A DNA stretch of 64,000 bases. It comes from Paenibacillus methanolicus (GTDB lineage: Bacteria; Bacillota; Bacilli; Paenibacillales; Paenibacillaceae). A program made the position numbers and the translations under genes. Positions within the stretch are counted from its first letter, which is position 1; every line of letters begins with the position of its first letter. The stretch lies in NCBI RefSeq assembly GCF_008124765.1, contig NZ_VNHS01000007.1, forward strand, positions 1 through 64,000, in the 5' to 3' direction. Below the pieces are notes generated by a model. The model worked only from the letters and a program-made list of their open reading frames with translations. It made no database searches and was not told the origin of the DNA. Of the stretch, positions 1-7,523 are shown piece after piece.

Positions 1-135
1 CTGAGCAGAGCTGAAGGATAAAAGAGCAGTCCATTGTGCATTATTTCACACCTTAAAATATCAAAAAAGCTGTCTTGACATCTTGTAGCACCATAAACTT
101 TATTTCTAAAAAGAGCCACCCCTTCTGATTACACC

Positions 136-648
136 ATGTATAGTCACATCAAATGTTTGATCGAGCTCGGAAAAACGACCGAGGCAAAATTTAAGTTGGA
201 TGCTTTTTCGGAAAATGATGATGATTTCGTTGGAGAAGTTCATGTTGCTGAACTGTACGTTGAGTTGCAATGTTTCTCCGAGGCCGTCCGTTGGTTTGAG
301 AAATCATGGAACACTTATTATAAGACACCTGATTGGGTTAGTAGGTATATTTATTCATTAATGAAAACAAATGCATTGAATCGTGCGATTGAAATCATGA
401 ACGAATGTATTAAATTAAAAACAAACGATATTCAGGAAGAAAACGCAGTTCAATGCAATGAGAATTGGACAGAGAGCGAAAAAGCCTCATACATTAAGCA
501 ATTAGAAGATGACAAACAGGAATATGAGAATTTTATAAATATGATTTCTAATGGCTTTGTTCCACCTTTGAAATTTTCAACATCTTTGAGTTCAAGTTGC
601 TATTTATTTGGATGTTCAAGGCATAACCATCCTGAATTTAATGGTTGA
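136..648 (+). CDS. TPR-like hypothetical protein, possibly 5'-truncated
   Basis: The 170-residue product is mostly helical. Residues 1-100 read like two to three degenerate tetratricopeptide-type helix pairs (for example AVRWFEKSWNTYYKTPDW and RAIEIMNECIKL). The C-terminal 60 residues are acidic, then Ser-rich, and end in a Cys/His patch. No convincing ribosome site precedes the ATG, and the reading frame is open back to a stop at 94-96 without another good start, so the gene may have lost its 5' end. A possible promoter (TTGACA at 75) lies upstream. No specific function is recognised; a protein-protein interaction role would be inference from the TPR-like pattern only. Confidence 0.55.
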   Translation: MYSHIKCLIELGKTTEAKFKLDAFSENDDDFVGEVHVAELYVELQCFSEAVRWFEKSWNTYYKTPDWVSRYIYSLMKTNALNRAIEIMNECIKLKTNDIQEENAVQCNENWTESEKASYIKQLEDDKQEYENFINMISNGFVPPLKFSTSLSSSCYLFGCSRHNHPEFNG

Positions 649-683
649 ATTTTTCTAACGAAATGACAGTCAAATCATTCGTA

Positions 684-750
684 TTCAACTAACGGGAGAC
701 GTTTGAAACAAAAGGAGCAGTTTGCCGGTGGCGACTGCTCCCTTTCATTA
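684..750 (+). repeat. Dispersed double-hairpin repeat, copy 1
   Basis: The left part carries AACTAACGGGAGACGTT, a decayed palindrome. The right part is a GGAGCAG/CTGCTCC stem followed by CTTTCATTAA. It belongs to the family described at 1427-1500 and in the findings. It lies 17 bases from the 3' end of the lipoprotein gene that reads toward it. Confidence 0.75.
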
Positions 751-766
751 AACCATCATGCACACT

Positions 767-1324
767 TTATCGATGAATTTCGAGCATTTCGGCTGTGATA
801 AGCCACTCACCCGTGTCTGATTTCTCTAGAATTGAAGAATAAGGACTTGTGTATTTATAGAAATGGTTGTATCTCATGGCCTCAATTTTTACAGTATTGT
901 TCGCGATAACGGTATACTTGATGTCGCTAAAAGTGTCAGTATCCCCCCGCTCTTTAGCGACTGGCATGGCATGAACGATCATTTGCTTGTATGTGGCGCC
1001 AGTAAATGCTTGATTCGAAATGTCTTCAGTATCCGTTTGGATTTTAAACGTAATATTGGCGTGATCTGCGTAAAGATCAGCTATCGAATCATCATATTCA
1101 TTGGTCATTTTGATATAGCTTTTAAATAAGCTGGTTACCTCGTTAACCAACTTATCGTCGTTTTCAACTTGAGCAGTAATAACAGGATCGGATGTCTTTA
1201 GTTGTGTCTGTGAGTTATTGCCCCCCAAATGTAATTGCTCATTGTTGTTACTGGAGTTCCCACATGCGGGAAAAATAAATAAAGCCATTACTGTAAAAAT
1301 TGCAACGATCGCCTTCTGTTTCAA
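767..1324 (-). CDS. Putative lipoprotein, NTF2-like fold suspected
   Basis: The 185-residue product opens with a basic start, a hydrophobic stretch and a lipobox FPAC with Cys21, so it is probably a lipoprotein anchored outside the membrane. An Asn/Gln/Ser-rich linker (residues 22-60) leads to a 120-residue alpha+beta domain. That domain's pattern (helical N-terminus, then YNHFYKYTSPYSS and WLITAEMLEIHR strands) resembles SnoaL/NTF2-like domains. The ribosome site AAGGGGA sits seven bases before the ATG. It stands alone between two repeat copies. The fold assignment is by impression and no ligand can be named. Confidence 0.7.
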   Translation of the reverse strand: MKQKAIVAIFTVMALFIFPACGNSSNNNEQLHLGGNNSQTQLKTSDPVITAQVENDDKLVNEVTSLFKSYIKMTNEYDDSIADLYADHANITFKIQTDTEDISNQAFTGATYKQMIVHAMPVAKERGDTDTFSDIKYTVIANNTVKIEAMRYNHFYKYTSPYSSILEKSDTGEWLITAEMLEIHR

Positions 1325-1426
1325 ATTCGTTTCCCCTTATTTTCAAAATGTAAATTCTATTGAGCCATTGTAACAAATGGCCTCAGAATTCCAAAGCTTA
1401 TTAATATTATTTCAGAATCAAAAGTT

Positions 1427-1500
1427 GTTCAACTATCGGGAGACGATAGTTGAACCAATACAGGGAGCACGCCGCCGCGGCGGCGAAGGCGGATTTCCGG
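1427..1500 (+). repeat. Dispersed double-hairpin repeat, copy with perfect left palindrome
   Basis: Bases 1427-1455 form a perfect hairpin: 12-base arms GTTCAACTATCG / CGATAGTTGAAC around the loop GGAGA. The sequence ACCAATACAGGGAGCA follows, then a GC-rich second palindrome around GCCGCCGCGGCGGC. This is the best-preserved left half of the family and serves as the reference copy. Confidence 0.85.
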
Positions 1501-1518
1501 GCAAATAAACAAAAGGTT

Positions 1519-1548
1519 TGGGTCATCCTATAAGGGGTGGCCCTTTTT
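1519..1548 (+). terminator. Hairpin with U-tract upstream of padR
   Basis: GGGTCATCC and GGGTGGCCC arms around TATAAG are followed by TTTTTAA. It reads as an intrinsic terminator on the + strand. No + strand gene lies just upstream, so it probably protects the padR promoter from read-through. Confidence 0.6.
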
Positions 1549-1574
1549 AATGTGAATTTATTATTACTGTGTAC

Positions 1575-1604
1575 TTTACAATAGTGTACGACATACAGTA
1601 TAGT
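1575..1604 (+). promoter_or_regulatory. Promoter of padR operon
   Basis: TTTACA (1575-1580) and TATAGT (1599-1604) are separated by 18 bases. TAGTGTAC/TAGTGTG repeats overlap the spacer and -10 and could be the PadR operator. The predicted start of transcription near 1611 would leave almost no leader before the gene. Confidence 0.5.
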
Positions 1605-1618
1605 GTGAATAGGAGTTG

Positions 1619-1981
1619 ATGAATGAGATGGATATCCAAGAGACGATTCAAAGTTTAACGCAGGAGTTGAGGCGCGGGACGCTCGTCTTAAGCGTACTTA
1701 GTCAATTGTCCGAACCGCAGTATGGCTACTCGCTAGTCTCCATTCTGGAGGAGAAGGGACTTAGCATTGACCCAGGTACGCTGTATCCGCTTATGCGCAG
1801 ATTGGAGAAACAGGAGCTGCTCGTAAGCAGTTGGGACACTAATGAGGCGCGTCCGCGAAAATATTACCAGCTGAGCGAGTCAGGCAAACAGGTGTACCAG
1901 CATCTGCGTCAGGAGTGGGCGAGTCTGGCTGAGGGCGTTAATCGATTAATGGATGGAGGAGAAGGATATGGAGCTTATTAG
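1619..1981 (+). CDS. PadR family transcriptional regulator
   Basis: The 120-residue protein has the PadR winged-helix fold: RRGTLVLSVLSQL opens helix 1, followed by YGYSLVSILEEKGL and the signature GTLYPLMRRLEKQ, then the wing with PRKYYQLSESGK. A ribosome site AGGAG lies at 1611-1615. It is very close to the ATG at 1619, and ATG 1628 has better spacing, so the exact start is open. The gene overlaps the next one by 14 bases, giving the usual PadR plus HAAS-domain membrane protein pair in which PadR represses its own operon and responds to cell-envelope or drug signals. That role is inferred from the family. Confidence 0.9.
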   Translation: MNEMDIQETIQSLTQELRRGTLVLSVLSQLSEPQYGYSLVSILEEKGLSIDPGTLYPLMRRLEKQELLVSSWDTNEARPRKYYQLSESGKQVYQHLRQEWASLAEGVNRLMDGGEGYGAY

Positions 1982-2975
1982 CAGGTACATCTATGCCGTC
2001 ACGCAGAAGCTTCCGGAGAAACAGAGAGCGGAGATCGAGAAGGAATTACGGGGACTGATCGAGGATATGTTGGAAGTGCGAACCCATGGGGGCTCGCCTT
2101 CACCGAAGGAAGTGGAAGATGTGCTCGCCGAGCTCGGCAATCCGAGCGAGATGGCGGATCGGTACCGCGGCAGTAAGCGCTACTTGATCGGTCCAGGGTT
2201 GTTCGCGAGCTATATCACAGTGCTGCGAATCGTATGGACAGCGATCGGCATCGCACTCGGCGTCATGTTTATGATCGAGTCGTTCATGGACCCGACGAAC
2301 ATACTGGACCATTTTATTGATGGCATAGTCTCGATTGTGATCGGTTTGATGCAAGGTTTCGCATGGGTAACGGTCGTCTTCGGCGTAATTGAATATACGG
2401 GCGCACAGAAGGCAAAAGGGAAGAATGCCGAACAGGTTTGGAAGCCGTCAGATTTACCGCAGCTGCCGGACAATAAGTCGCGAATCAGTCCTGCGGAACC
2501 GATTGCGAGCATCATCTTCTCGGTCTTGTTCGTTGTGTTGTTCAGCTATTCCATCGATCTGCTCGGTGTGTGGAGATTCGCTGGTGGCGATAGGATGGTA
2601 ATCCCATTCTTCAACACGGACGTGTTCAACCGGTTCCTGCCCTACATCTGGTTCTTCTTGGCAGTCAGTATTCTGAAGGAGATCATGAAGTTGAATACGA
2701 GGCGATGGACAACGCGTCTCGTCGGTATGGAGATCTCAGTAACCATTCTGTATCTAATCTTGGCGACCTTCATGTTCTGGGATCCGGTGATCTGGAACGC
2801 AGACTTCATGCAGCAAGCGGTTGATTCGGGTCTCGTAACAGCTGGCAGCGAAGGATACAATACGGTTAATACGATCTGGGGACGCGCGACAAACGGCATC
2901 ATCTATCTCATCGGACTCGTCTCCGTGATTCAAGTTATCTCGCTGATCGTAACCGCATACCGGCATAAGTCTTAA
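1968..2975 (+). CDS. HAAS-domain (permease-prefix-like) membrane protein
   Basis: The first 75 residues form a helical cytoplasmic HAAS/permease-prefix domain (LPEKQRAEIEKELRGLIEDM, then the AELGNPSEMADRYRG motif). About six hydrophobic segments follow: two near residues 80-130, a pair near 180-215 and the last near 235-320. The start at 1968 is preferred because GGAGGAGAAGG precedes it at good spacing; ATG 1953 lies inside that ribosome site. It is translationally coupled to the PadR gene. Such pairs probably act in envelope sensing or transport, but the molecular activity is unknown. Confidence 0.8.
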   Translation: MELISRYIYAVTQKLPEKQRAEIEKELRGLIEDMLEVRTHGGSPSPKEVEDVLAELGNPSEMADRYRGSKRYLIGPGLFASYITVLRIVWTAIGIALGVMFMIESFMDPTNILDHFIDGIVSIVIGLMQGFAWVTVVFGVIEYTGAQKAKGKNAEQVWKPSDLPQLPDNKSRISPAEPIASIIFSVLFVVLFSYSIDLLGVWRFAGGDRMVIPFFNTDVFNRFLPYIWFFLAVSILKEIMKLNTRRWTTRLVGMEISVTILYLILATFMFWDPVIWNADFMQQAVDSGLVTAGSEGYNTVNTIWGRATNGIIYLIGLVSVIQVISLIVTAYRHKS

Positions 2976-3041
2976 GTTGTTCACAATGAATCGACTAAGG
3001 CAACTGCGCGAGCAGGTCCAGAGTGTCCAGCATAAGGAAAG

Positions 3042-3066
3042 AGGCCATCCAATGCGGATGGCCTTT
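3042..3066 (+). terminator. Terminator of PadR operon
   Basis: AGGCCATCC-AATGC-GGATGGCCT is followed by TTAAAA and lies 66 bases past the HAAS gene. It is a compact intrinsic terminator. Confidence 0.8.
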
Positions 3067-3493
3067 AAAACTTGTAAAGGTAACGCCGAGAATCGTACGA
3101 TAAACTAAAAACAGATCATTAAGCTCCCTCGAAATGATTCAGTTTCCTCACTCAGACTCATGAATTCGCAGGATTTCATCCTGTAGTTAGAATGAAGAAG
3201 AGGATGTGGGAAGAGTCGGTGGCGGGCAGACGTAAAAATGGGCATGCGGAAATAAAGGTGAACAATGCCTCACCCATATTGTTCCATATACGCACGTCTC
3301 CACGTCTCCCTAGCGATTCTCGCTCCCATGTCTCAACGGGTCATAGCCCTTTCATTCCTTCGTCACATCTAACTACGGGGTGGAGGTCGGTCTATCTATC
3401 GGAACGGGTCCGTGCCCTTTTGCGTAACGTCTCCCGATACTCCGTGCATCTTGTCATCCTGCGAATGCTTGAGCTGGTGAGGAAGGTCCGAAT
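3067..3493. other. Non-coding stretch beside the IS110 remnant
   Basis: The only open frames here lack a ribosome site and a sensible composition. The stretch borders the 3' end of the transposase remnant and may contain its former non-coding end. I see no intact structure or conserved boundary. Confidence 0.4.
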
Positions 3494-4160
3494 CTAGGCA
3501 GCCTGTGGGAAAACTCTGGTTGAATCGTAAGCTTCGCTACTCTTGGCCAGGCCGATTAGCAGACGAGCTACCTTGCTGCATAGTTTCATGATGGATTTCA
3601 TCTTCTTTAGCTTCTTTTCTTCTACATTAAAACGATGCAAAGCTCGAATTTCGGGGTTCGTCATAACCATACACATGTTTGTATGCGTGGAGGGCCTGAG
3701 TGGTGCCAACACTGGATTTTGCGAGTGTAATGAGCAGTTCAGCACGTTTAACGCCAGCATGACGCTTCACGTATTGCTTCCAACCGGCCAAAACCTGCTC
3801 GGTGCTTAACTGTCTGATTTCGCTCGGCAAAGGAAAGAGTCTGAGCGTTGCTATTGCACTGGTGCAGGTAAGGATTTTGAAGACCTGCCGCAACTCAGGG
3901 AAGACGATGTCTACCCAGCGATGAATTTGGTTAACTGCACTGTTCAAGCGCTTAGTGACCGTCTCACGGTTTGCCATAAGAATTCGTAGTTCCTCGTAGG
4001 CTTCCGGATGAAAGCGAACAGGAGAGTAGTACCCGTTTTTGATCATATCTGCAATGACAAGCGCATCCTTGCGATCACTCTTAGAAGGTGTATTGTCCCG
4101 GTTTTCCTTGTTCTTTTTGACGAGATGAGGATTAACCAGAACATTGTTGAGGCTATACGG
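3494..4160 (-). pseudogene. IS110 family transposase remnant
   Basis: Reading right to left, the frame opens with VLVNPHLVKK and SKSDRKDALVIADMIKNGYY, the end of the IS110 DEDD (RuvC-like) domain with its DRKDA motif, and continues through AKSSVGTTQALHAYKHV. There the frame breaks. The extreme C-terminus resumes in another frame as MVMTNPEIRALH...KKMKSIMKLCSKVARLLIGLA...FPQAA. The first 70-odd residues and the whole Transposase_20 domain with its catalytic serine are missing, so the element is dead. A dispersed-repeat copy begins about 20 bases beyond its truncated 5' side. Confidence 0.88.
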
Positions 4161-4182
4161 AGAAAGGTGTTAAATATGTGAT

Positions 4183-4255
4183 TCAGCTAACGAAGAACAA
4201 TAGCATAAAACGAACAAAGAAACAGCCGATCATGTGATGGGCTGTTTTGTTATCC
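4183..4255 (+). repeat. Dispersed double-hairpin repeat, degenerate copy
   Basis: CAGCTAACGAAGAACAATAGC is a decayed left palindrome. A second hairpin AACAGCCGATC / GATGGGCTGTT follows, with a TTGTTATCC tail. It has the same orientation as the other copies. Confidence 0.5.
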
Positions 4256-4437
4256 TAATGGAAAGTTAGTTGGATACATACAGAAGAGCATCGAATTACG
4301 TTATCGGTTTGATTAAGAAGTAGTTCTTTTTCTAATTCGATGTGCGGAGTGACGAAATCAAGATCCGGAGTTTCACGCCTACAGCGCGGACGCCGGGTCG
4401 TGGGGGAAGAGCGGGAGATTGAGTTCGCGGGAAGGAT

Positions 4438-4480
4438 TGTGATATTAATCACATCCCTAACGTCGAAGCAGAGCTACAAT
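4438..4480 (+). promoter_or_regulatory. Fnr/Crp-type box and promoter
   Basis: TGTGA-TATTAA-TCACA (4438-4453) is a perfect 16-base palindrome matching the Bacillus Fnr consensus TGTGA-N6-TCACA. The -10 TACAAT lies at 4475-4480, which puts the box centre about 41.5 bases before the expected transcription start. That is the class II activator position. No -35 hexamer is evident, as expected for an activated promoter. Confidence 0.65.
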
Positions 4481-4527
4481 AGTCTTAGCAAGAGGTTAAA
4501 CGGTGCATTCACAAAGGAGTGGGAGCA

Positions 4528-4668
4528 ATGGAAGTGATGTTCGTCATCATGGGATTCAACGCAGCGCTGATCGTTGTCATGGGGATTCTTGTAAAGGGCG
4601 CATTGGACATGGAACCGATGGATCAAACTTATCCGACCGGTCAAACGTTGAATGGAGGCGTGAAATAA
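4528..4668 (+). CDS. Small single-pass membrane protein
   Basis: This 46-residue protein opens MEVMFVIMGFNAALIVVMGI, one transmembrane helix, followed by a short polar tail containing DMEPMDQTYPTGQ. The ribosome site AAAGGAG lies nine bases before the ATG, and the stop overlaps the next start (TAATG), so the two genes are coupled. It lies about 40 bases downstream of the predicted start driven by the Fnr-type box, suggesting a role under low oxygen, perhaps as an accessory subunit of a respiratory enzyme. I do not recognise the family. Confidence 0.65.
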   Translation: MEVMFVIMGFNAALIVVMGILVKGALDMEPMDQTYPTGQTLNGGVK

Positions 4669-4787
4669 TGGATGCGATGGCCATATACCTCTACTTCTTC
4701 GGTATGCTTGCTTTGGTGCTTGTCGGATTGCTCGTTCCTGCCTACTTTATATCCATTCCTCAAGACGATGATCACGAGGTGATATGA
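4668..4787 (+). CDS. Small single-pass membrane protein, second of pair
   Basis: The 39-residue product has one hydrophobic helix (YLYFFGMLALVLVGLLVPAY) and an acidic tail (QDDDHEVI). GGAGG precedes it by nine bases and its ATG shares a base with the stop of the upstream gene. The pair resembles in size and layout the tiny subunits of terminal oxidases such as CydS, but there is no sequence match I can defend. A hairpin terminator follows ten bases later, so this is a self-contained two-gene operon. Confidence 0.65.
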   Translation: MDAMAIYLYFFGMLALVLVGLLVPAYFISIPQDDDHEVI

Positions 4788-4796
4788 GTCGCGGGT

Positions 4797-4834
4797 ATAA
4801 ACCGATTTCCGTCTCGTGGCGGAAGTCGGTTTAT
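4797..4834. terminator. Bidirectional hairpin
   Basis: ATAAACCGATTTCCG and CGGAAGTCGGTTTAT arms (one G-T pair) enclose TCTCGTGG. It lies between the converging small-peptide operon and the sensor-kinase gene. The T-tract is short on both sides. Confidence 0.6.
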
Positions 4835-4867
4835 TTGGCGTGAAGTCCCGCAGCTGCCATCCTTTCG

Positions 4868-5899
4868 TTACGCCTTCCAGTGCAAGTAAGTCCCCGCTCT
4901 TGGAAAATGGACCGTCACGCGCGTATACCGACCTTCCTCCGACTGGATGGACAAGTCAGACCCAAGCTTGATCGCCATCTGTTTGGCCAAGTACAGCCCC
5001 ATGCCGGTTGACTTCGCGTAGCTTCTGCCGTTCGCGCCGGTAAAGCCTTTGTCGAACACGCGCGGGAGGTCTTCCGGCTTGATCCCGATTCCCGTATCTT
5101 CGATCAGAAGCCGTCTCTCATAGGCATCTTCCTCATAGCGAATCGTGATCGCGCCGTCTTCGGGCGTATACTTCAAGGCATTCGCCACAATTTGGTCGAT
5201 GATATAACCCAGCCATTTGCGATCGCTGTGGATGTAGGGGGACGTCTCGTCCAGACGGAGGCGGATCCGCTTCGTAATAAACAACTTGGCGAATTTCTTG
5301 ACGGATTCCTTCCATACCGCCTCGAGCGACACCTCCGCAATGAGGTAATCCTTCGAGAACGAGTCGATGCGGGAGTAGTACAGCGCCTGCTCGACGTAAT
5401 TATCGATCTTGCCCAGCTCGTCCTCCAGCTTGTCGATCAGCTCATCGGGCGATTTGTTCGAGCCGTTCTCCATGACGAGGCGGCTTGCCGCGATGGGAAG
5501 CTTCACCTCGTGAATCCACGACAGAATAAAATCTTGATGATCCCGGTGCTCGGCGGTCGCCCGCTGCATCTGCTTCATATGCTCCCGCTCAAGCTTATGG
5601 ATGACGCCGACGAACAGCCGTTGCTCGGCGGTTTGCGCTTCGGGGAGCGCGGCTGCCGTCTGTTCCCCTTCCCTGGTCGGGAGGTTGGACAGCTCTCGGT
5701 AGAAGGACCGTCGATACCCATAGCCAACCGCCAAATAAGCAGAAACCGCGATGAGACATGCCGCGTTCATATAGAGGATGTTGCTCATGCCGCGCAGCGG
5801 GCTGACGCTGACGGCCATCAGCAAGGAGACGAACAGCATGATGCCGCCGTACAACGCCAAGAAGTACCGCTTATCTTTCACGTAATCATAGAAGCTCAT
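4868..5899 (-). CDS. BceS-like intramembrane-sensing histidine kinase
   Basis: The 343-residue kinase has two transmembrane helices (about 12-33 and 39-59) with almost no external loop, the mark of intramembrane-sensing kinases. His130 lies in SWIHEVKLP (H box). The N box IVANALKYTPEDG, G1 DTGIGI and G2 STGMGLYLAK follow. It overlaps the response regulator gene by four bases and faces a BceAB-type transporter. In this family the kinase senses peptide antibiotics through the transporter and phosphorylates the partner regulator. The exact drug cannot be read from sequence. Confidence 0.93.
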   Translation of the reverse strand: MSFYDYVKDKRYFLALYGGIMLFVSLLMAVSVSPLRGMSNILYMNAACLIAVSAYLAVGYGYRRSFYRELSNLPTREGEQTAAALPEAQTAEQRLFVGVIHKLEREHMKQMQRATAEHRDHQDFILSWIHEVKLPIAASRLVMENGSNKSPDELIDKLEDELGKIDNYVEQALYYSRIDSFSKDYLIAEVSLEAVWKESVKKFAKLFITKRIRLRLDETSPYIHSDRKWLGYIIDQIVANALKYTPEDGAITIRYEEDAYERRLLIEDTGIGIKPEDLPRVFDKGFTGANGRSYAKSTGMGLYLAKQMAIKLGSDLSIQSEEGRYTRVTVHFPRAGTYLHWKA

Positions 5900-6567
5900 G
5901 GGATCATATACCCTTCGCCTTTCCGGGTCGCGATGAAGCTTTCTTTCCCGAGCTCGGCCAGCTTCTTGCGCAACCGGGTCATGTTGACGGTCAACGTGTT
6001 GTCGTCCACGAAATGTTCGTCCTCCCAGAGCGCGCGCATCATTTTCTTCCGGGTCACGATAGACCCCTTATGCTGCATGAGTATCTGCGTCAGAATGAAC
6101 TCGGTTTTCGTCAGATCGGCCTTCCGGTCGCCGCATTGCAGCGTAGCGTCTTTCACGTTCAGCACGACCCCGTCGTGTTCGATGAAGCTATGCGAAGTAT
6201 CCACATACGTATAGGTTCTGCGAAGGATCGCGTTAATTTTGGCCATGAGGACATCCGTATAGAACGGCTTCTGAATAAAATCGTCCCCGCCCGTATTCAT
6301 CGCCATCACCATGTCCATCGGCGTATTGCGGGACGAAAGGAACAGGATCGGCACCTGGGACAGCTGCCGGATCTGGTTGCACCAGTAGAAGCCGTCGAAC
6401 GAAGGCAAGTTGATGTCCATCAGGATGAGATGGGGATTGCTGGTCTGGAACGTTTGCAGCACCTGGTCGAACTGCTCGACTTCGACGGTTTCGAAGCCCC
6501 ATCTGCGTAGCGTCTCGCCGAGCATGTCGCGGATCGTCGGCTCATCCTCCACAATCATGATTTTCAT
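5896..6567 (-). CDS. BceR-like OmpR-family response regulator
   Basis: The 223-residue product has a receiver domain with the acidic pair at residues 7-9, phospho-acceptor Asp51 in ILMDINLPSFDG and the conserved Lys in FIQKPF. A winged-helix output domain follows (residues 125-223; LTKTEFILTQ, VDDNTLTVNMTRLRKKL). The start at 6567 has GGAGGAGGG upstream; a longer frame beginning at 6618 lacks one and adds an unlikely tail. The stop overlaps the kinase start. It probably activates the divergent transporter promoter. Confidence 0.93.
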   Translation of the reverse strand: MKIMIVEDEPTIRDMLGETLRRWGFETVEVEQFDQVLQTFQTSNPHLILMDINLPSFDGFYWCNQIRQLSQVPILFLSSRNTPMDMVMAMNTGGDDFIQKPFYTDVLMAKINAILRRTYTYVDTSHSFIEHDGVVLNVKDATLQCGDRKADLTKTEFILTQILMQHKGSIVTRKKMMRALWEDEHFVDDNTLTVNMTRLRKKLAELGKESFIATRKGEGYMIP

Positions 6568-6641
6568 CGTACATCCCTCCTCCCAAAAAATAGTAACATG
6601 AATCCCATACCCGTACAATCGAATTGACAGGGTGACAAAAA

Positions 6642-6696
6642 TGTAAGGCAGCGCCGGTAAGCTGTAAGACCATTCGAGGAAAGTTTTCGATACAAT
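6642..6696 (+). promoter_or_regulatory. Candidate BceR-activated promoter
   Basis: TGTAAG occurs at 6642 and again at 6663, exactly 21 bases (two helical turns) apart. The second copy ends where a -35 would begin, and TACAAT stands at 6691-6696. There is no good -35. The arrangement suits activation by an OmpR-type regulator that binds direct repeats. This is inference. Confidence 0.45.
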
Positions 6697-6755
6697 GAAG
6701 TCATAAGCATAAAGTGAGAGTTGAACAACCTCTTACGAACTGGAGGCGGGACGTT

Positions 6756-7523
6756 ATGAAGAACGTTATAGAAACGACGAATGTGACGAAGGTTTACGGC
6801 GCGAAGGGCATCGTAAGCACCGCGTTGGAGCATATCGATCTGACGGTGCGGGAGGGCGAATTCGTCGGCATCATGGGACCATCGGGCTCGGGCAAATCGA
6901 CGCTGCTGAATCTGTTGGCGACGATCGATCAGTCGACGTCCGGCGACATCCGGATTGACGGAACCGATATTTTGGGCATGAGCGAGAAGCAGTTATCGAC
7001 GTTCCGGCGCGAGAAAATCGGGTTTATTTTTCAAGATTACAACCTGCTCGATACGCTGACGGTCAAAGAAAATATATGGCTGCCGTTGGCCTTGTCCCGT
7101 ACCCCGATCGGCGAGATGGAACGGCGCGTGGATGAAATCGCCGACAAATTCGGGATACGCGGCATCTTGGATAAGTATCCGACGCAGCTATCCGGCGGTC
7201 AGAAGCAGCGAACGGCCGCTTCCCGCGCGATCATTGCCAGACCGCGTCTCATCTTGGCCGACGAGCCGACCGGCGCGCTGGATTCGAAGTCCGCGACGGA
7301 TCTGCTGGACAGCTTGCAAGGGCTGAACCGGCAAGATAAGGCGACGATCTTAATGGTGACGCATGATGCTTACGCGGCCAGCTATTGCACGAGAGTGTTG
7401 TTCCTCAAGGATGGCCGGCTGTTCACCGAGTTGGTGAAGGGCGACGCGACCCGCCAGGCGTTTTTCAAGAAAGTGCTCGATGTGCTGAACGTGTTCGGAG
7501 GTGGCGTGAATGACGTTATTTAG
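6756..7523 (+). CDS. BceA-like ABC transporter ATP-binding protein
   Basis: The 255-residue ATPase is of the MacB/BceA type: Walker A GPSGSGKST at 41-49, Q-loop IFQDYNLLDTLTVKENI, signature LSGGQKQR, Walker B LILADEPTGALD and H-loop MVTHDAY. GGAGGCGGG precedes the ATG at 6756; the 14 residues upstream in frame are not needed. The permease gene starts 14 bases before its stop. The complex probably protects the cell from peptide antibiotics that target lipid II cycle intermediates, as known for BceAB. Confidence 0.94.
   Translation: MKNVIETTNVTKVYGAKGIVSTALEHIDLTVREGEFVGIMGPSGSGKSTLLNLLATIDQSTSGDIRIDGTDILGMSEKQLSTFRREKIGFIFQDYNLLDTLTVKENIWLPLALSRTPIGEMERRVDEIADKFGIRGILDKYPTQLSGGQKQRTAASRAIIARPRLILADEPTGALDSKSATDLLDSLQGLNRQDKATILMVTHDAYAASYCTRVLFLKDGRLFTELVKGDATRQAFFKKVLDVLNVFGGGVNDVI

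Noticed and set aside
3192-3497. 101-codon + strand frame
   Set aside because: It has no ribosome site and a Ser/Arg/His-rich unstructured composition, and lies in non-coding DNA beside the IS110 remnant.
5192-6214. Long + strand open frame of 340 codons
   Set aside because: It is the antisense shadow of the kinase and response-regulator genes, with no ribosome site or plausible composition.
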